This document shows positions 7,649-17,877 of a DNA stretch of 64,000 bases, piece after piece. A model generated the notes under the pieces. It saw only the letters and a program-made list of their open reading frames with translations, did not search any database and had not been told where the DNA came from. The number at the start of each line of letters is the position of its first letter. Within the stretch, counting starts at the first letter, position 1. Made by a program: the position numbers and the translations under genes. The stretch is from Litoribrevibacter albus (GTDB lineage Bacteria > Pseudomonadota > Gammaproteobacteria > Pseudomonadales > Litoribrevibacteraceae), in the NCBI RefSeq assembly GCF_030159995.1, contig NZ_BSNM01000006.1, positions 124,001 through 188,000 on the forward strand. The letters run 5' to 3'.

Positions 7649-9646
7649 ATGGCAACTCGTACCGAACGCGCTAATGCAATTCGCGCATTAAGCATGGACG
7701 CAGTTCAAAAAGCTAAATCAGGTCATCCAGGTGCCCCAATGGGCATGGCAGATATTGCTGAAGTTCTTTGGAACGATTTTCTTTCGCATAACCCCGCGAA
7801 TCCAGAGTGGATGAACCGCGATCGTTTTGTGCTTTCAAACGGTCATGGTTCTATGTTGATTTATTCTTTGCTGCACCTTACCGGTTACGATGTGTCGATC
7901 GACGACCTGAAAAACTTCCGTCAGTTGCATTCAAGAACGCCTGGTCACCCAGAGTATGGGTATACCGCAGGTGTTGAAACGACCACTGGCCCACTAGGTC
8001 AGGGTATTGCAAACGCGGTTGGTATGGCATTGGCTGAAAAGATTCTTGCCGATCAATTCAACCGTGACAACCACGAGGTGGTTGACCACTTCACGTATGC
8101 TTTCCTTGGCGATGGCTGCATGATGGAAGGTATTTCTCACGAAGTATGTTCTTTGGCAGGCACGCTAGGTCTTGGCAAGCTGGTTGCGTTCTATGACGAC
8201 AACGGCATTTCTATCGATGGTGAAGTAGAAGGTTGGTTCACCGACGATACAGTGAAACGTTTTGAATCTTACGGTTGGCAAGTGATTCCTGCGGTTGATG
8301 GTCATAACCCGGAAGCCATTGAAGCTGCAATCAAAGCAGCAAAAGCCAATGCTGATCAACCTACTTTGATTTGTTGTAAAACCATCATCGGTTTTGGTTC
8401 GCCAAACAAAGAAGGTAAAGAAGAGTGTCATGGTGCACCTCTGGGTGACGACGAAATTAAACTAACTCGCGAGCGTTTGGGCTGGACTCACGGTCCATTC
8501 GAAGTGCCATCTGAGATCGCAGGTGAGTGGAATGCTCGTGAAAAAGGGACAGCAGCCGAAGCAGCTTGGAACGAGAAGTTCGCAGCGTATGAAGCAGCGT
8601 ACCCTGAATTAGCCGCTGAGCTTAAGCGTCGTGTGGCCGGTGAATTGCCAGCGGACTTCTCTGAGAAGGCGGCCGCTTACGTTAAAGAAGTAAACGACAA
8701 GGCTGAAAAAGTAGCGTCTCGTAAAGCGTCTCAAAACAGTATTGAAGCGTATGCAAAACTATTGCCTGAATTGTTGGGCGGTTCTGCGGACTTGGCTGGT
8801 TCTAACCTGACTCTTTGGAGTGGTTCAAAAGGCGTTGAGGCGAAAGATGCCTCTGGTAACTACGTATTCTACGGTGTACGTGAGTTCGGTATGACTGCGA
8901 TCATGAACGGTCTGAGCCTTCATGGTGGTTTCCGTCCTTACGGTGCAACCTTCCTGATTTTCATGGAGTACGCGCGTAACGCTGTTCGTATGTCGGCGTT
9001 GATGAAGCAGCCTGTCATTCATGTTTACACGCACGATTCTATCGGTCTGGGTGAAGATGGCCCTACGCACCAACCTATCGAGCAACTTCCAAGTTTGCGC
9101 GGTACACCAAACATGCACGCTTGGCGCCCATGTGACGCAGTAGAATCTGCGGTTGCTTGGAAATCTGCGATTGAGCGTAAAGACGGTCCAACGGCGATGG
9201 CGTTCTCTCGTCAAGGCTTGCCTCACCAAACACGTACTGATGAGCAAATCGCGAATATTGAAAAAGGTGCGTACACCTTGGTTGATTGTGCGGGTACGCC
9301 AGACGTCATCCTTCTTGCAACCGGTTCTGAAGTTGAGCTTGCTCGTGAAGCAGCAGAAGCGTTGACTGCAAAAGGCAAAGCGGTTCGTGTTGTCTCTATG
9401 CCATGTGCTGAAATCTTTGCTGAGCAATCAGCGGATTACCGTGAATCTGTATTGCCATCTTCTGTTACGGCTCGTGTTGCCATTGAAGCATCACACAAAG
9501 ATTACTGGTACAAGTGGGTTGGTCTGAACGGTGACATCGTGGGTATGAGTACTTTCGGTGAGTCTGCGCCAATTGATGATCTGATGAAAGAGTTTGGCTT
9601 TACCGTGGACAACGTTGTTGCTGTTGCGGAAAAAGTTGCGGGCTAG
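7649..9646 (+). CDS. tkt: Transketolase
   Basis: This 665-aa protein has the usual length and all family landmarks: [15 protein letters not shown] at the N-terminus, the thiamine diphosphate motif GDGCMMEG with N about 28 residues later, [15 protein letters not shown] in the pyrimidine domain (catalytic Glu and His), and a C-terminal transketolase domain with [11 protein letters not shown]. It is a cytosolic enzyme that moves two-carbon units between pentose, tetrose and triose phosphates. An AGGAGTC box precedes ATG 7649. It leads the tkt-epd-pgk-fba block, the order also found in Pseudomonas. A terminator follows at 9661, so epd is transcribed at least partly on its own. The 282-bp region upstream shows no motif that I can name. 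Confidence 0.97.
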   Translation: MATRTERANAIRALSMDAVQKAKSGHPGAPMGMADIAEVLWNDFLSHNPANPEWMNRDRFVLSNGHGSMLIYSLLHLTGYDVSIDDLKNFRQLHSRTPGHPEYGYTAGVETTTGPLGQGIANAVGMALAEKILADQFNRDNHEVVDHFTYAFLGDGCMMEGISHEVCSLAGTLGLGKLVAFYDDNGISIDGEVEGWFTDDTVKRFESYGWQVIPAVDGHNPEAIEAAIKAAKANADQPTLICCKTIIGFGSPNKEGKEECHGAPLGDDEIKLTRERLGWTHGPFEVPSEIAGEWNAREKGTAAEAAWNEKFAAYEAAYPELAAELKRRVAGELPADFSEKAAAYVKEVNDKAEKVASRKASQNSIEAYAKLLPELLGGSADLAGSNLTLWSGSKGVEAKDASGNYVFYGVREFGMTAIMNGLSLHGGFRPYGATFLIFMEYARNAVRMSALMKQPVIHVYTHDSIGLGEDGPTHQPIEQLPSLRGTPNMHAWRPCDAVESAVAWKSAIERKDGPTAMAFSRQGLPHQTRTDEQIANIEKGAYTLVDCAGTPDVILLATGSEVELAREAAEALTAKGKAVRVVSMPCAEIFAEQSADYRESVLPSSVTARVAIEASHKDYWYKWVGLNGDIVGMSTFGESAPIDDLMKEFGFTVDNVVAVAEKVAG

Positions 9647-9660
9647 TACAGCCGATCAAT

Positions 9661-9690
9661 AAAGGGCTTCTTAATAGAAGCCCTTTATTA
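9661..9690 (+). terminator. Rho-independent terminator of tkt
   Basis: The arms AAAGGGCTTCT (9661-9671) and AGAAGCCCTTT (9676-9686) are perfect, with a 4-nt loop. The stem starts 14 nt after the tkt stop codon. The T tract is short and broken (TTTATTAT), so some read-through into epd is likely. Confidence 0.75.
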
Positions 9691-9708
9691 TGTCGATTGA
9701 CGATACAC

Positions 9709-9804
9709 TTGTTCCTCAGGGTATATGTTCCTCAGGGTATTTGTTTATCGATATATTGATTGATCAGGACATTGGTTTATCACGATATTGCTTTATCACG
9801 GAAG
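9709..9804 (+). repeat. Degenerate 16-bp tandem repeat, six units, in the epd leader
   Basis: Six consecutive 16-mers line up: TTGTTCCTCAGGGTAT, ATGTTCCTCAGGGTAT, TTGTTTATCGATATAT, TGATTGATCAGGACAT, TGGTTTATCACGATAT and TGCTTTATCACGGAAG. The first two differ at one base and the later ones are diverged copies that share T-rich starts and an ATC core. The period is not a multiple of three, and the array ends 18 bp before the epd ATG, so it is untranslated. It may arise from slippage or be a protein or RNA site. Confidence 0.6.
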
Positions 9805-9822
9805 TTTGAGTCGAGCACGTTA

Positions 9823-10911
9823 ATGCTAAGAATTGCGGTAAATGGTTATGGTCGAATAGGACGGGGCGTCGTACGTGCTTTGTTCGAAAATGGCTACACA
9901 GATCGAATTCAGTTAGTCGCAATTAACGAGCTGGCGGATCTGGAAACCGTTTGTTATCTGACCCGATACGACAGCACTCACGGGCGTTTCCCGGCGCAAG
10001 TCAGTTGTCGTTCAGACGATGGTAAAGACTGGTTGTCCATTGCGGGTCAGGATATTCGGGTATTTAATCAACCGGATGTGGCCGAACTCAACTGGTCTGA
10101 GTTGAATGTGGATTTGGTACTGGAATGTACCGGAGCCTTTTCAGATCGTGCTACCGCTGAGCAACATATTGAAAACGGTGCGAAGCAGGTATTGTTCTCG
10201 CAACCGGCGTCGTCGGATGTGGATGCCACCATCGTTTACGGTGTCAATCATCAGACTCTGACGGGCGAGGAAGTGATCGTTTCTAACGCTTCCTGTACGA
10301 CCAATTGCGTAATTCCTGTGTTGTCGGTATTAGACAATGCCTACGGTATCAAGCGTGGCACTATTACTACCATTCATTCTGCGATGAATGATCAGCCTGT
10401 GATTGATGCTTACCACAGCGATTTACGTCGAACGCGCAGTGCCGGGCAGTCGATTATTCCTGTTGATACGGGGTTAGCTGCCGGGATTGAACGTGTGCTG
10501 CCGAAATTCAAAGATGCCTTTGTCGCGTTGCACATGCGTGTGCCGACTCAGAATGTATCCTTGATGGATTTAACCTTAGAGTTGAATCATAAAGTGACGG
10601 CTGATGAGGTAAATCAGTTGTTAAAAAAAGCCTCCGAAAATGGCTTGTCGGGCGTATTGGGCTATACCGAAGAACCTCATGCGTCGATTGATTTTAACCA
10701 CGATGTTCGTTCAGGCATCGTAGACGGGACTCAAACTCATGTTGTTGGCGCTGCGGTTGATGCTGTGACCGGAGGCACTGAGTCTTCTGAAAATCAGACT
10801 ACACTAGATACCCAAAAGGACTGCTCGATGGTGAAGCTGGTGGTCTGGTTTGATAATGAATGGGCGTTTGCCAATAGAATGTTGGATACAGCACTGGTGA
10901 TGGCTCCATAA
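9823..10911 (+). CDS. epd: Erythrose-4-phosphate dehydrogenase (GAPDH-like)
   Basis: The protein, 362 aa from ATG 9823, has a Rossmann start (IAVNGYGRIGRGVVRAL), the active-site loop SNASCTTNC and the C-terminal WFDNEWAFANRM. Features that separate Epd from GapA are INELAD, YDSTHGRF, HSAMNDQPVIDAYHSDLRR and SIIPVDTGLAAGI. Epd oxidises erythrose 4-phosphate to 4-phosphoerythronate for pyridoxal phosphate synthesis. A longer frame from TTG 9760 exists, but it would translate the 16-bp repeat, and homology begins at the ATG. Compared with E. coli Epd it has about 24 extra residues near residue 307-330, just before the WFDNEW motif. A role as glycolytic GAPDH cannot be excluded, since no gapA is in the window. 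Confidence 0.92.
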   Translation: MLRIAVNGYGRIGRGVVRALFENGYTDRIQLVAINELADLETVCYLTRYDSTHGRFPAQVSCRSDDGKDWLSIAGQDIRVFNQPDVAELNWSELNVDLVLECTGAFSDRATAEQHIENGAKQVLFSQPASSDVDATIVYGVNHQTLTGEEVIVSNASCTTNCVIPVLSVLDNAYGIKRGTITTIHSAMNDQPVIDAYHSDLRRTRSAGQSIIPVDTGLAAGIERVLPKFKDAFVALHMRVPTQNVSLMDLTLELNHKVTADEVNQLLKKASENGLSGVLGYTEEPHASIDFNHDVRSGIVDGTQTHVVGAAVDAVTGGTESSENQTTLDTQKDCSMVKLVVWFDNEWAFANRMLDTALVMAP

Positions 10912-10977
10912 GAGCTGGCAGCAGGTGTTGATCCCTAAGTTGTTAAAAACTTTTTAACTAATAGATGAGATAGAAAG

Positions 10978-12138
10978 ATGTCTGTAATTCGTATGACTGA
11001 TTTGGACTTGGCGGGTAAGCGAGTTCTTATTCGTGAAGATCTAAACGTTCCTGTAAAAGACGGTAAAGTAACTTCAGATGCGCGTATCCGTGCTTCGTTG
11101 CCAACCATTGAACATGCCCTTAACGCAGGTGCAAAAGTCATCGTGATGTCTCATTTGGGTCGTCCGACCGAAGGTGAGTACGCTGAAGAGTTTTCTATGC
11201 AGCCAGTGGCTAACTACTTGGCTGAATTGCTGGGTCGTGATGTACCTGTCGTTAAAGATTTCAACAACGGTATTGAGTTGAACGACGGTGAGTTGGTGCT
11301 TCTTGAAAACGTTCGTTTCAACAAAGGCGAGAAGAAAGACGAAGATGAGCTGTCGAAAGCCTATGCATCTTTGTGTGATATCTTCGTGATGGACGCGTTT
11401 GGTACCGCGCACCGTGCACAAGCATCGACTCATGGTGTTGCCAAGTTTGCACCTGTGGCCTGTGCTGGTCCGCTTCTTTCTGCAGAATTGGATGCGCTGG
11501 GCAAAGCATTGGATAATCCTGCTCGTCCTTTGATTGCTATCGTGGGCGGTTCAAAAGTGTCGACTAAGCTGGAAGTACTTGAAAGCTTGTCTGATATCTG
11601 TGACCAAATCATCGTGGGTGGTGGTATTGCCAACACTTTCCTGGCAGCTGCAGGGAAGCCGGTTGGTAAGTCTCTGTATGAAGCAGACTTGGTATCAAAC
11701 GCGAAAGCTTTGATGGAAAAAGTAGCTATTCCGGTACCAACCGATGTGGTGTGTGGTAAAGAATTCTCTGAATCTGCAGAAGCGACTTTGAAAGCGGCGG
11801 AAGAGGTTCAGGACGACGATATGATCTTCGACATTGGTCCGGATTCTGCTGCGGCATTGGCTGAGGCGTTGAAAGAAGCAAAAACCATCATCTGGAACGG
11901 CCCTGTAGGCGTATTCGAGTTTGATCAGTTTGGTGAAGGTACGAAAGCGCTTTCTCTTGCGATTGCTGATTCCGAAGGTTTCTCTATTGCTGGTGGCGGT
12001 GACACCTTGGCGGCTGTGGATAAGTATGAGATTGCAGACAAGGTGTCTTATATCTCAACCGGTGGTGGTGCTTTCCTTGAGTTTGTTGAAGGTAAGACAC
12101 TTCCTGCGGTAGCGATTTTAGAAGAGCGCGCTAAATAA
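10978..12138 (+). CDS. pgk: Phosphoglycerate kinase
   Basis: This 386-aa cytosolic enzyme transfers phosphate between 1,3-bisphosphoglycerate and ADP. Visible landmarks are the N-terminal substrate site [47 protein letters not shown], then [12 protein letters not shown], and the C-terminal nucleotide domain with [10 protein letters not shown] and [10 protein letters not shown]. The length is normal. It starts 66 bp after epd on the same strand with no terminator between them, so the two are likely co-transcribed. A GATAGAAAG stretch lies just before the ATG. Confidence 0.97.
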   Translation: MSVIRMTDLDLAGKRVLIREDLNVPVKDGKVTSDARIRASLPTIEHALNAGAKVIVMSHLGRPTEGEYAEEFSMQPVANYLAELLGRDVPVVKDFNNGIELNDGELVLLENVRFNKGEKKDEDELSKAYASLCDIFVMDAFGTAHRAQASTHGVAKFAPVACAGPLLSAELDALGKALDNPARPLIAIVGGSKVSTKLEVLESLSDICDQIIVGGGIANTFLAAAGKPVGKSLYEADLVSNAKALMEKVAIPVPTDVVCGKEFSESAEATLKAAEEVQDDDMIFDIGPDSAAALAEALKEAKTIIWNGPVGVFEFDQFGEGTKALSLAIADSEGFSIAGGGDTLAAVDKYEIADKVSYISTGGGAFLEFVEGKTLPAVAILEERAK

Positions 12139-12227
12139 AACGAATTGAATAGAATGCTGGATTGGATGTTTTAGCTGTTTCCGTTTTCCGTCCAGCGTTA
12201 AGCAAAATATAAACAGAGGAAAAACAC

Positions 12228-13292
12228 ATGGCACTTATTTCAATGCGCCAAATGTTGGATCACGCAGCCGAATTTGGTTATGGCGTTCCTGCATTTAACG
12301 TAAACAACCTTGAGCAAATGCGCGCGATTATGATAGCGGCAGACAAGACCGATTCTCCTGTAATCGTTCAGGCGTCTGCGGGTGCCCGTAAGTACGCGGG
12401 TGCGCCTTTCTTACGTCACTTGATCTTGGCGGCAATTGAAGAGTTTCCTCACATTCCTGTGTGTATGCACCAGGATCACGGTACTTCGCCAGCAGTATGT
12501 CAGCGTTCTATCCAGTTGGGCTTCTCATCAGTAATGATGGACGGTTCTTTGGGCGAAGACGGTAAGACACCAACTTCTTACGAGTACAATGTTGATGTGA
12601 CTAAGCGCACCGTTGATATGGCGCATGCGTGCGGTGTATCGGTTGAAGGTGAGTTGGGCTGCCTGGGTTCTTTGGAAACGGGTGAAGCGGGTGAAGAAGA
12701 CGGTATCGGTGCAGTAGGTAAACTGACGCACGATCAGATGCTGACTGACCCAGAAGAAGCGGCAGACTTTGTTAAGAAAACCGGGGTAGATGCATTGGCT
12801 ATTGCTTGTGGTACATCACACGGTGCCTACAAGTTTACTCGTCCACCGACCGGTGACATTTTGGCGATCGACCGTATTAAAGAAATTCACAAGCGTATTC
12901 CTGATACTCACTTGGTAATGCACGGTTCGTCTTCGGTACCACAAGAGTGGTTGGCTGTGATTAACGAATTCGGTGGCGAGATTCCTGAAACTTACGGTGT
13001 GCCGGTTGAGCAGATCGTTGAAGGTATCAAGCACGGTGTTCGTAAAGTAAACATTGATACAGACTTGCGTTTGGCATCAACTGGTGCAATTCGTCGTTTC
13101 CTAGCGAACAACACCAGCGAGTTTGATCCTCGTAAGTATTTGGCTGTGTCTGTTGAAGCGATGTCAGATATCTGTATCGCGCGTTATGAAGCGTTCGGTA
13201 CCGCAGGTAATGCCTCTAAGATCAAGCCAATCTCTTTGGATGATATGTTCGTTAAATACGAAGCAGGCGAGCTTGCTCCTAAGATTGGTTAA
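12228..13292 (+). CDS. fba: Fructose-bisphosphate aldolase, class II
   Basis: This 354-aa zinc-dependent aldolase splits fructose 1,6-bisphosphate in glycolysis and makes it in gluconeogenesis. It has [10 protein letters not shown] at the N-terminus, VCMHQDHG with zinc-ligand histidine, [45 protein letters not shown] and the final [10 protein letters not shown]. The form and length match the Pseudomonas Fda/CbbA-type enzyme. An AGAGGAAAAAC ribosome-binding site precedes the ATG. It ends the glycolytic block, with a strong terminator 37 bp downstream. Confidence 0.96.
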   Translation: MALISMRQMLDHAAEFGYGVPAFNVNNLEQMRAIMIAADKTDSPVIVQASAGARKYAGAPFLRHLILAAIEEFPHIPVCMHQDHGTSPAVCQRSIQLGFSSVMMDGSLGEDGKTPTSYEYNVDVTKRTVDMAHACGVSVEGELGCLGSLETGEAGEEDGIGAVGKLTHDQMLTDPEEAADFVKKTGVDALAIACGTSHGAYKFTRPPTGDILAIDRIKEIHKRIPDTHLVMHGSSSVPQEWLAVINEFGGEIPETYGVPVEQIVEGIKHGVRKVNIDTDLRLASTGAIRRFLANNTSEFDPRKYLAVSVEAMSDICIARYEAFGTAGNASKIKPISLDDMFVKYEAGELAPKIG

Positions 13293-13328
13293 TCATTCAT
13301 CCCGAACGATTAATAATCTGATCTTTAT

Positions 13329-13368
13329 AAAAAGGCGGTCTTTCTGGTCATAGAAGACCGCCTTTTTT
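13329..13368 (+). terminator. Rho-independent terminator of fba
   Basis: A G/C-rich stem (AAAAAGGCGGTCTT at 13329-13342 with AAGACCGCCTTTTT from 13354) closes an 11-nt loop and ends in six T. It separates the glycolytic block from the nos cluster. Confidence 0.85.
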
Positions 13369-13465
13369 ATGTCTATAAACCCTTGTTCTGTGTAGGGTTT
13401 TGTCCTTATTTTCCACTCCGGTGGCTTGCCAATTTTTGACTCATTGCAAAACTTTTTCTGATCGT

Positions 13466-13479
13466 TTGACGTACATCAA
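13466..13479 (+). promoter_or_regulatory. FNR/DNR-type binding site upstream of nosR
   Basis: TTGACGTACATCAA fits the Crp/FNR-family consensus TTGAY-N4-RTCAA, with both half-sites intact. It lies 92 bp before the nosR ATG. FNR, ANR or DNR proteins activate nos genes under low oxygen or nitric oxide in related bacteria. A weak -10 (GACAAT, 13499-13504) would put the box near -40, the classical activator position. The -10 assignment is tentative. Confidence 0.65.
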
Positions 13480-13570
13480 CAGAGCCTGATTCTTGGTGTG
13501 ACAATTTGACGCACCCTATAGATACTCAAATCCACGGTTGTTTTTAGTGTCTAAATTGTGAGTCGGTTGT

Positions 13571-15769
13571 ATGAGTAACGGGAAAGTAAATTCAGGCAGT
13601 GCATCTTTTTGGATGCTGTTATGTGGTCTTTTTTTCGCCCTGATTGCGTCCTCGGGTTGGGCCGGAGGTTTGACTGTCAGCCCTGCCAAACCGCCCGAGC
13701 CGTTCATTAAAGAAACCTTTCCGAATGCTACGGATTACGGAGTCAAGGCAGGTGAGCCTCTCGCCTGGACCATCAAACAAAATGATGATGTTTTGGGGTA
13801 TGCCTTCGAAACCAACGACATCGCGCCTATTCCTGCCTATTCTGGCGAGCCTGTTAATGTGTTGGTGATGATTGACCCGGAAGGGAAGATCATTTCGGCC
13901 AAAGTACTTGAGCATCATGAGCCTATCTTGTTGGTGGGGATTCCAGAGCAAAAACTTCAGATCTTCACCGATCAATATCAAGGACTCGCCGTTTCCGATA
14001 CGGTCAAAATCGGTGGCCTGCAGGAAGATAATGTCGTTCATGTTGATGGTTTGTCCGGCGCAACCGTTACTGTGATGGTTGAAAACCTGGCGATCATGCG
14101 TGCAGCGAAGAAAGTCGCCAAAGCGAAAGGCATCATTGATTTTGATGAAGCCTCTGCGACAGCAATGGCCACCATCAAACAAGACATCTATCAGCAAAGC
14201 GATTGGGTAACTTTGACCGGCGACGGGTCTATTCGTCGTTTGGCGTTGAACAATCAGCAGGTAGAAGATTCGTTTGCAGGCACCGAGGCTGCGAATGACA
14301 CAGCTTTGTCTCCAGAGGAGGCGAATGCGTCCTTTATTGATCTTTATTACACCTTACTGGATATTCCGACCATTGGCCGTTCCTTGTTGGGCGACAGTGA
14401 ATTCCAGTGGCTGGTTGATACTTTGAAGCCGGGTGAGCATGCCATTGGTTTGATGGGGAATGGTTTTTCCTTCAAAGGCTCTGGCTATGTTCGTGGCGGT
14501 ATCTTTGATCGCATTCAGATTCACCAGGGCGATAATGTCTTTAGTTTCCGGGATCTGGACCACTATCGAATCAACGATCTCTACGCTGAGGGCACCCCTT
14601 ACTTTAAGGAAATGTCGATCTTCATCGTTCGCGAGCATCATGACTTTAATCCTGGTGCCGATTGGCAGGTCGAGCTGTTGGTGCGCCGTCAGACCGGGCC
14701 GGTGGACAGCTTATTCAGCAGCTTTAAAGCCGATTACTTGCCATTGGATAAGTATGTAGACCGTCCTGAACCGATCGCGGAAGAAAGCCTTGAAGATCAA
14801 CCGCTTTGGAAACAAGTCTGGGCCGAGAAAGAAACGTCCGTGATCATTTTGATTACCAGCATGGTGTTGTTGACCTTGGTGATTTTCTTCCAGGACTGGC
14901 TGGTTCGTTTCCCGAATTTCCTACACCAATTCCGTCGAGTGTTCCTGATTTATACCGTGGGCTTTATCGGTTGGTACTCTATGGGGCAGATCTCGGTGGT
15001 GAATGTCTTTACTTTCACTCAATCACTGATGGGCGATTTCCACTGGGAGACCTTCCTGCTTGATCCGGTGATCTTCTGCATGTGGGTGTTTGTCGCGGTG
15101 ACCATTCTGTTGTGGGGGCGTGGCATCTTCTGTGGCTGGATGTGTCCGTTCGGCGCGCTTCAGGAGCTGGCAGGTGAGTTGGCCGAGAAACTGAAAATTC
15201 CTCAATACGTGGTGCCGTTTGCGTTGCACGAACGCTTGTGGGCGGTGAAGTATCTGATCTTGTTGGCACTGTTTGGTCTGTCGTTAGAGTCTCTTCAAAC
15301 GGCTGAACAGTACGCCGAAGTGGAACCGTTCAAAACCGTCTTCTTGCTGCGTTTCGATCGTGACTGGCCGTTCATAACCTACGCCTTAATTTTACTCGTG
15401 ATTTCTCTGTTCAGTCGCAAAGTCTACTGTCGTTATATTTGCCCACTGGGAGCGGCATTAGCCATTCCATCCGGTGTGCGTTTGTTCGACTGGTTGAAGC
15501 GTCGCAAAGATTGCGGTCAGCCATGTCAGTTGTGTGCCGTGGAATGTGAGATCGGCGCCATTGAGAAGAACGGTGAAATTAACTTGCGTGAATGTCACCA
15601 CTGTCTGGATTGTCAGGTGACGTACTGGAATGACGATAAATGTCCGCCATTGGTGAACAAGAAACGTAAACGCATGAAGAAATCCGCATCGGCAAACACC
15701 AGCGCGGTAACCAATGTAGATCCGAATACCGTGAAAGCAGAGCCAGTCAGGATCATTGAGCCTAATTGA
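13571..15769 (+). CDS. nosR: NosR, membrane flavin/iron-sulfur protein of nitrous oxide reduction
   Basis: This 732-aa protein has a signal segment at about 15-35. A periplasmic FMN-binding domain follows, with the flavin-attachment motif SGATVT near residue 168. The C-terminal half has about five to six membrane helices from residue 425 on. Two CxxxCP motifs (CGWMCPFGALQEL, CRYICPLGAA) mark the NosR/NapH-type membrane part. The cytoplasmic tail has clustered cysteines (CGQPCQLC, ECHHCLDC) for 4Fe-4S centres. NosR passes electrons to NosZ and is needed for nosZ expression and activity. The covalent FMN needs ApbE/NosX, and no such gene is here. It is first in the cluster, behind an FNR-type box. 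Confidence 0.96.
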   Translation: MSNGKVNSGSASFWMLLCGLFFALIASSGWAGGLTVSPAKPPEPFIKETFPNATDYGVKAGEPLAWTIKQNDDVLGYAFETNDIAPIPAYSGEPVNVLVMIDPEGKIISAKVLEHHEPILLVGIPEQKLQIFTDQYQGLAVSDTVKIGGLQEDNVVHVDGLSGATVTVMVENLAIMRAAKKVAKAKGIIDFDEASATAMATIKQDIYQQSDWVTLTGDGSIRRLALNNQQVEDSFAGTEAANDTALSPEEANASFIDLYYTLLDIPTIGRSLLGDSEFQWLVDTLKPGEHAIGLMGNGFSFKGSGYVRGGIFDRIQIHQGDNVFSFRDLDHYRINDLYAEGTPYFKEMSIFIVREHHDFNPGADWQVELLVRRQTGPVDSLFSSFKADYLPLDKYVDRPEPIAEESLEDQPLWKQVWAEKETSVIILITSMVLLTLVIFFQDWLVRFPNFLHQFRRVFLIYTVGFIGWYSMGQISVVNVFTFTQSLMGDFHWETFLLDPVIFCMWVFVAVTILLWGRGIFCGWMCPFGALQELAGELAEKLKIPQYVVPFALHERLWAVKYLILLALFGLSLESLQTAEQYAEVEPFKTVFLLRFDRDWPFITYALILLVISLFSRKVYCRYICPLGAALAIPSGVRLFDWLKRRKDCGQPCQLCAVECEIGAIEKNGEINLRECHHCLDCQVTYWNDDKCPPLVNKKRKRMKKSASANTSAVTNVDPNTVKAEPVRIIEPN

Positions 15770-15859
15770 TGTGTTTTCACAATTAATTAAAACCAAACAT
15801 TAAAACCAAAAAAATAACCGTACTAACGGTCAATAAATAAGCAAGTCAGGAGCATCACT

Positions 15860-17770
15860 ATGGATAAGCATCAAAGTGAAGTAACAAATGGCGCTCAACA
15901 TGAAGAGCCATCAAAAGAGGGCATGAGCCGTCGTAGTTTTCTGGGGGCCGGTGCCCTAGCCGGTGCAGCAGGGGCTGTAGCCGCGCCAATGACGGCCGCT
16001 ATGTTTGCAGCAACCGCAAAAGCGCAAGCGGCTGAGATCAAGAACTCACCTTTCGTGCATCCAGGTGATTTGGATGAGTACTACGGTTTCTGGAGTGGTG
16101 GTCACTCTGGTGAAGTACGCATCATGGGTATCCCGTCCATGCGTGAATTAATGCGTATTCCTGTGTTTAACGTAGACAGTGCAACCGGTTGGGGACTGAC
16201 CAACGAAAGTAAACGCATTAAAGGTGAAAGCGCGCACTTGTTGGCTGGCGACTCTCACCACCCTCACATGTCGATGACGGATGGTCGCTACAACGGTAAG
16301 TATGTGTTCATCAACGATAAAGCGAATACACGTGTTGCCCGTATCCGTTGTGATGTGATGAAAACCGACAAGATGATCACTGTTCCAAACTGTCAGGCGA
16401 TTCACGGTTTGCGCGTACAGAAAGTGCCATACACTAAGTATGTGATCTGTAATGGTGAGTTTGAGGTGCCTATCGTTAACGACGGTAAGGCGTCTCTGGA
16501 AGATGTGTCGCAGTATCGTTCTTTGTTCAATGTGATTGATGCAGAGAACATGGAAGTGGCATTCCAGGTGATGGTAGACGGTAACCTGGATAACACTGAT
16601 GCCGATTACGATGGTAAGTATTTTGCTTCTACCTGCTATAACTCTGAAATGGGTATGAACCTGGGTGAAATGATCGCCAGTGAACGTGACCATGTGGTGG
16701 TATTCAACCTGGCGCGCTGTGAAGCGGCAGTGAAAGCAGGTAAGTTCAAAACCTATAACGGTAATAATGTTCCTGTATTGGATGGTACCAAAGGGTCTGA
16801 TCTGACTCGTTATATCCCTGTGCCTAAATCTCCACACGGTATGAACACTTCTCCAAGTGGTAAGTACTTTGTGGCAAATGGTAAGTTGTCTCCAACCGTA
16901 TCTGTGATTGCGATTGATAAGTTGGATGCTCTCTTTGCCGATAAGATCAAACCACGTGACACTATCGTGGCTGAGCCAGAATTGGGCTTAGGGCCTTTGC
17001 ATACAGCGTTCGATAATAAAGGTAATGCTTACACCACCTTGTTCCTTGACAGCCAGATTGCTAAGTGGAACGTAGAAGATGCGATCCGTGCGTATAAAGG
17101 TGAGAAAGTAAATTACATCCGTCAAAAACTGGATGTGCATTATCAGCCGGGTCATAACCACACGTCTGCCGGTGAAACCCGTGATGCCGATGGTAAATGG
17201 TTGATCTCACTTTGTAAGTTCTCAAAAGACCGCTTCTTGCCTGTGGGTCCATTACGTCCAGAGAACGATCAGTTGATCGATATTTCCGGCGACGAAATGA
17301 AGCTGGTGCACGATGGTCCAACTTATGCGGAACCACACGATTGTATGATCGTACACCGCAGTAAGTTGAAGCCTAAGAAACTATGGACTCGAGATGATCC
17401 GATTTTTGCTGAGACCGTGGAAATGGCGAAGGCCGATGGCGTCAACCTGGAAGTGGACAACAAGGTTATTCGAGACGGTAATAAGGTTCGTGTCTACATG
17501 ACATCCATCGCACCTAACTATGGTATGACCGAGTTTAAGGTGAAGCTGGGTGATGAAGTGACCGTTGTGGTAACTAACCTGGATCAGGTGGAAGACGTAA
17601 CGCACGGTTTCTGTATGACCAACCATGGTGTACAAATGGAAATCGGGCCTCAGGCGACTTCTTCTGTGACCTTCATTGCCGATAAACCAGGGGTTCAGTG
17701 GTACTACTGTAACTGGTTCTGCCATGCGCTTCATATGGAGATGCGTGGGCGGATGCTGGTAGAAGCGTAA
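15860..17770 (+). CDS. nosZ: Nitrous oxide reductase, clade I (Tat-exported)
   Basis: This 636-aa periplasmic enzyme reduces N2O to N2. The N-terminus has a twin-arginine signal ([16 protein letters not shown]), which marks clade I. A seven-bladed propeller follows with histidine ligands of the CuZ centre, including [10 protein letters not shown] and later HGMNTSPSG and EPHDCM. The C-terminal cupredoxin domain holds the CuA site, [12 protein letters not shown], with Cys-x3-Cys-x3-His-x2-Met. All key ligands that I could check are present. AGGAG lies upstream of the ATG. The 90-bp nosR-nosZ gap has no terminator, but a repeat and a hairpin follow nosZ. Confidence 0.98.
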   Translation: MDKHQSEVTNGAQHEEPSKEGMSRRSFLGAGALAGAAGAVAAPMTAAMFAATAKAQAAEIKNSPFVHPGDLDEYYGFWSGGHSGEVRIMGIPSMRELMRIPVFNVDSATGWGLTNESKRIKGESAHLLAGDSHHPHMSMTDGRYNGKYVFINDKANTRVARIRCDVMKTDKMITVPNCQAIHGLRVQKVPYTKYVICNGEFEVPIVNDGKASLEDVSQYRSLFNVIDAENMEVAFQVMVDGNLDNTDADYDGKYFASTCYNSEMGMNLGEMIASERDHVVVFNLARCEAAVKAGKFKTYNGNNVPVLDGTKGSDLTRYIPVPKSPHGMNTSPSGKYFVANGKLSPTVSVIAIDKLDALFADKIKPRDTIVAEPELGLGPLHTAFDNKGNAYTTLFLDSQIAKWNVEDAIRAYKGEKVNYIRQKLDVHYQPGHNHTSAGETRDADGKWLISLCKFSKDRFLPVGPLRPENDQLIDISGDEMKLVHDGPTYAEPHDCMIVHRSKLKPKKLWTRDDPIFAETVEMAKADGVNLEVDNKVIRDGNKVRVYMTSIAPNYGMTEFKVKLGDEVTVVVTNLDQVEDVTHGFCMTNHGVQMEIGPQATSSVTFIADKPGVQWYYCNWFCHALHMEMRGRMLVEA

Positions 17771-17779
17771 AACTTGAAC

Positions 17780-17869
17780 GGTTCGGCCTGAATAGGTTCG
17801 GCCTGAATAGGTTCGACCTGAATAGGTTCGACCTGAATAGGTTCGACCTGAATAGGTTCGACCTGATCT
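17780..17869 (+). repeat. 15-bp tandem repeat, six units, between nosZ and nosD
   Basis: The unit is GGTTCGACCTGAATA. Units 1 and 2 read GGTTCGGCCTGAATA, units 3-5 are identical to each other, and unit 6 ends in TCT. It starts 10 bp after the nosZ stop codon and is untranslated on the plus strand. Each unit could form a tiny GGT-TCG-ACC hairpin in RNA. Near-identity of the units suggests recent expansion, so the copy number may vary between strains. Confidence 0.9.
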
Positions 17870-17877
17870 GGCTCAAG

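Noticed and set aside
8825-9427. 200-codon minus-strand frame inside tkt
   Set aside because: It is the antisense of a conserved transketolase with no homology sign; codon patterns of tkt explain its openness.
9760-9822. TTG-started extension of Epd
   Set aside because: It would translate the 16-bp repeat array and has no family match; ATG 9823 starts the Rossmann strand properly.
13619-14197. 192-codon minus-strand frame inside nosR
   Set aside because: It is antisense to the NosR flavin domain and has no start signal or domain.
15777-15820. Direct repeats of ATTAAAACCA before nosZ as a possible Hfq or Crc site
   Set aside because: Only two copies in an A-rich leader; this is too little to call a binding site.
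16148-16837. 229-codon minus-strand frame inside nosZ
   Set aside because: It is antisense to conserved NosZ blades, with a His/Thr/Val-rich composition typical of antisense frames.
17780-17869. CRISPR-like array
   Set aside because: Units are directly abutting 15-mers with no spacers and no cas genes nearby, so it is a plain tandem repeat.
17673-17876. Minus-strand frame coding for a repeated SNLFR peptide
   Set aside because: It is only the translation of the 15-bp tandem repeat, which is a multiple of three, and runs into nosZ antisense.
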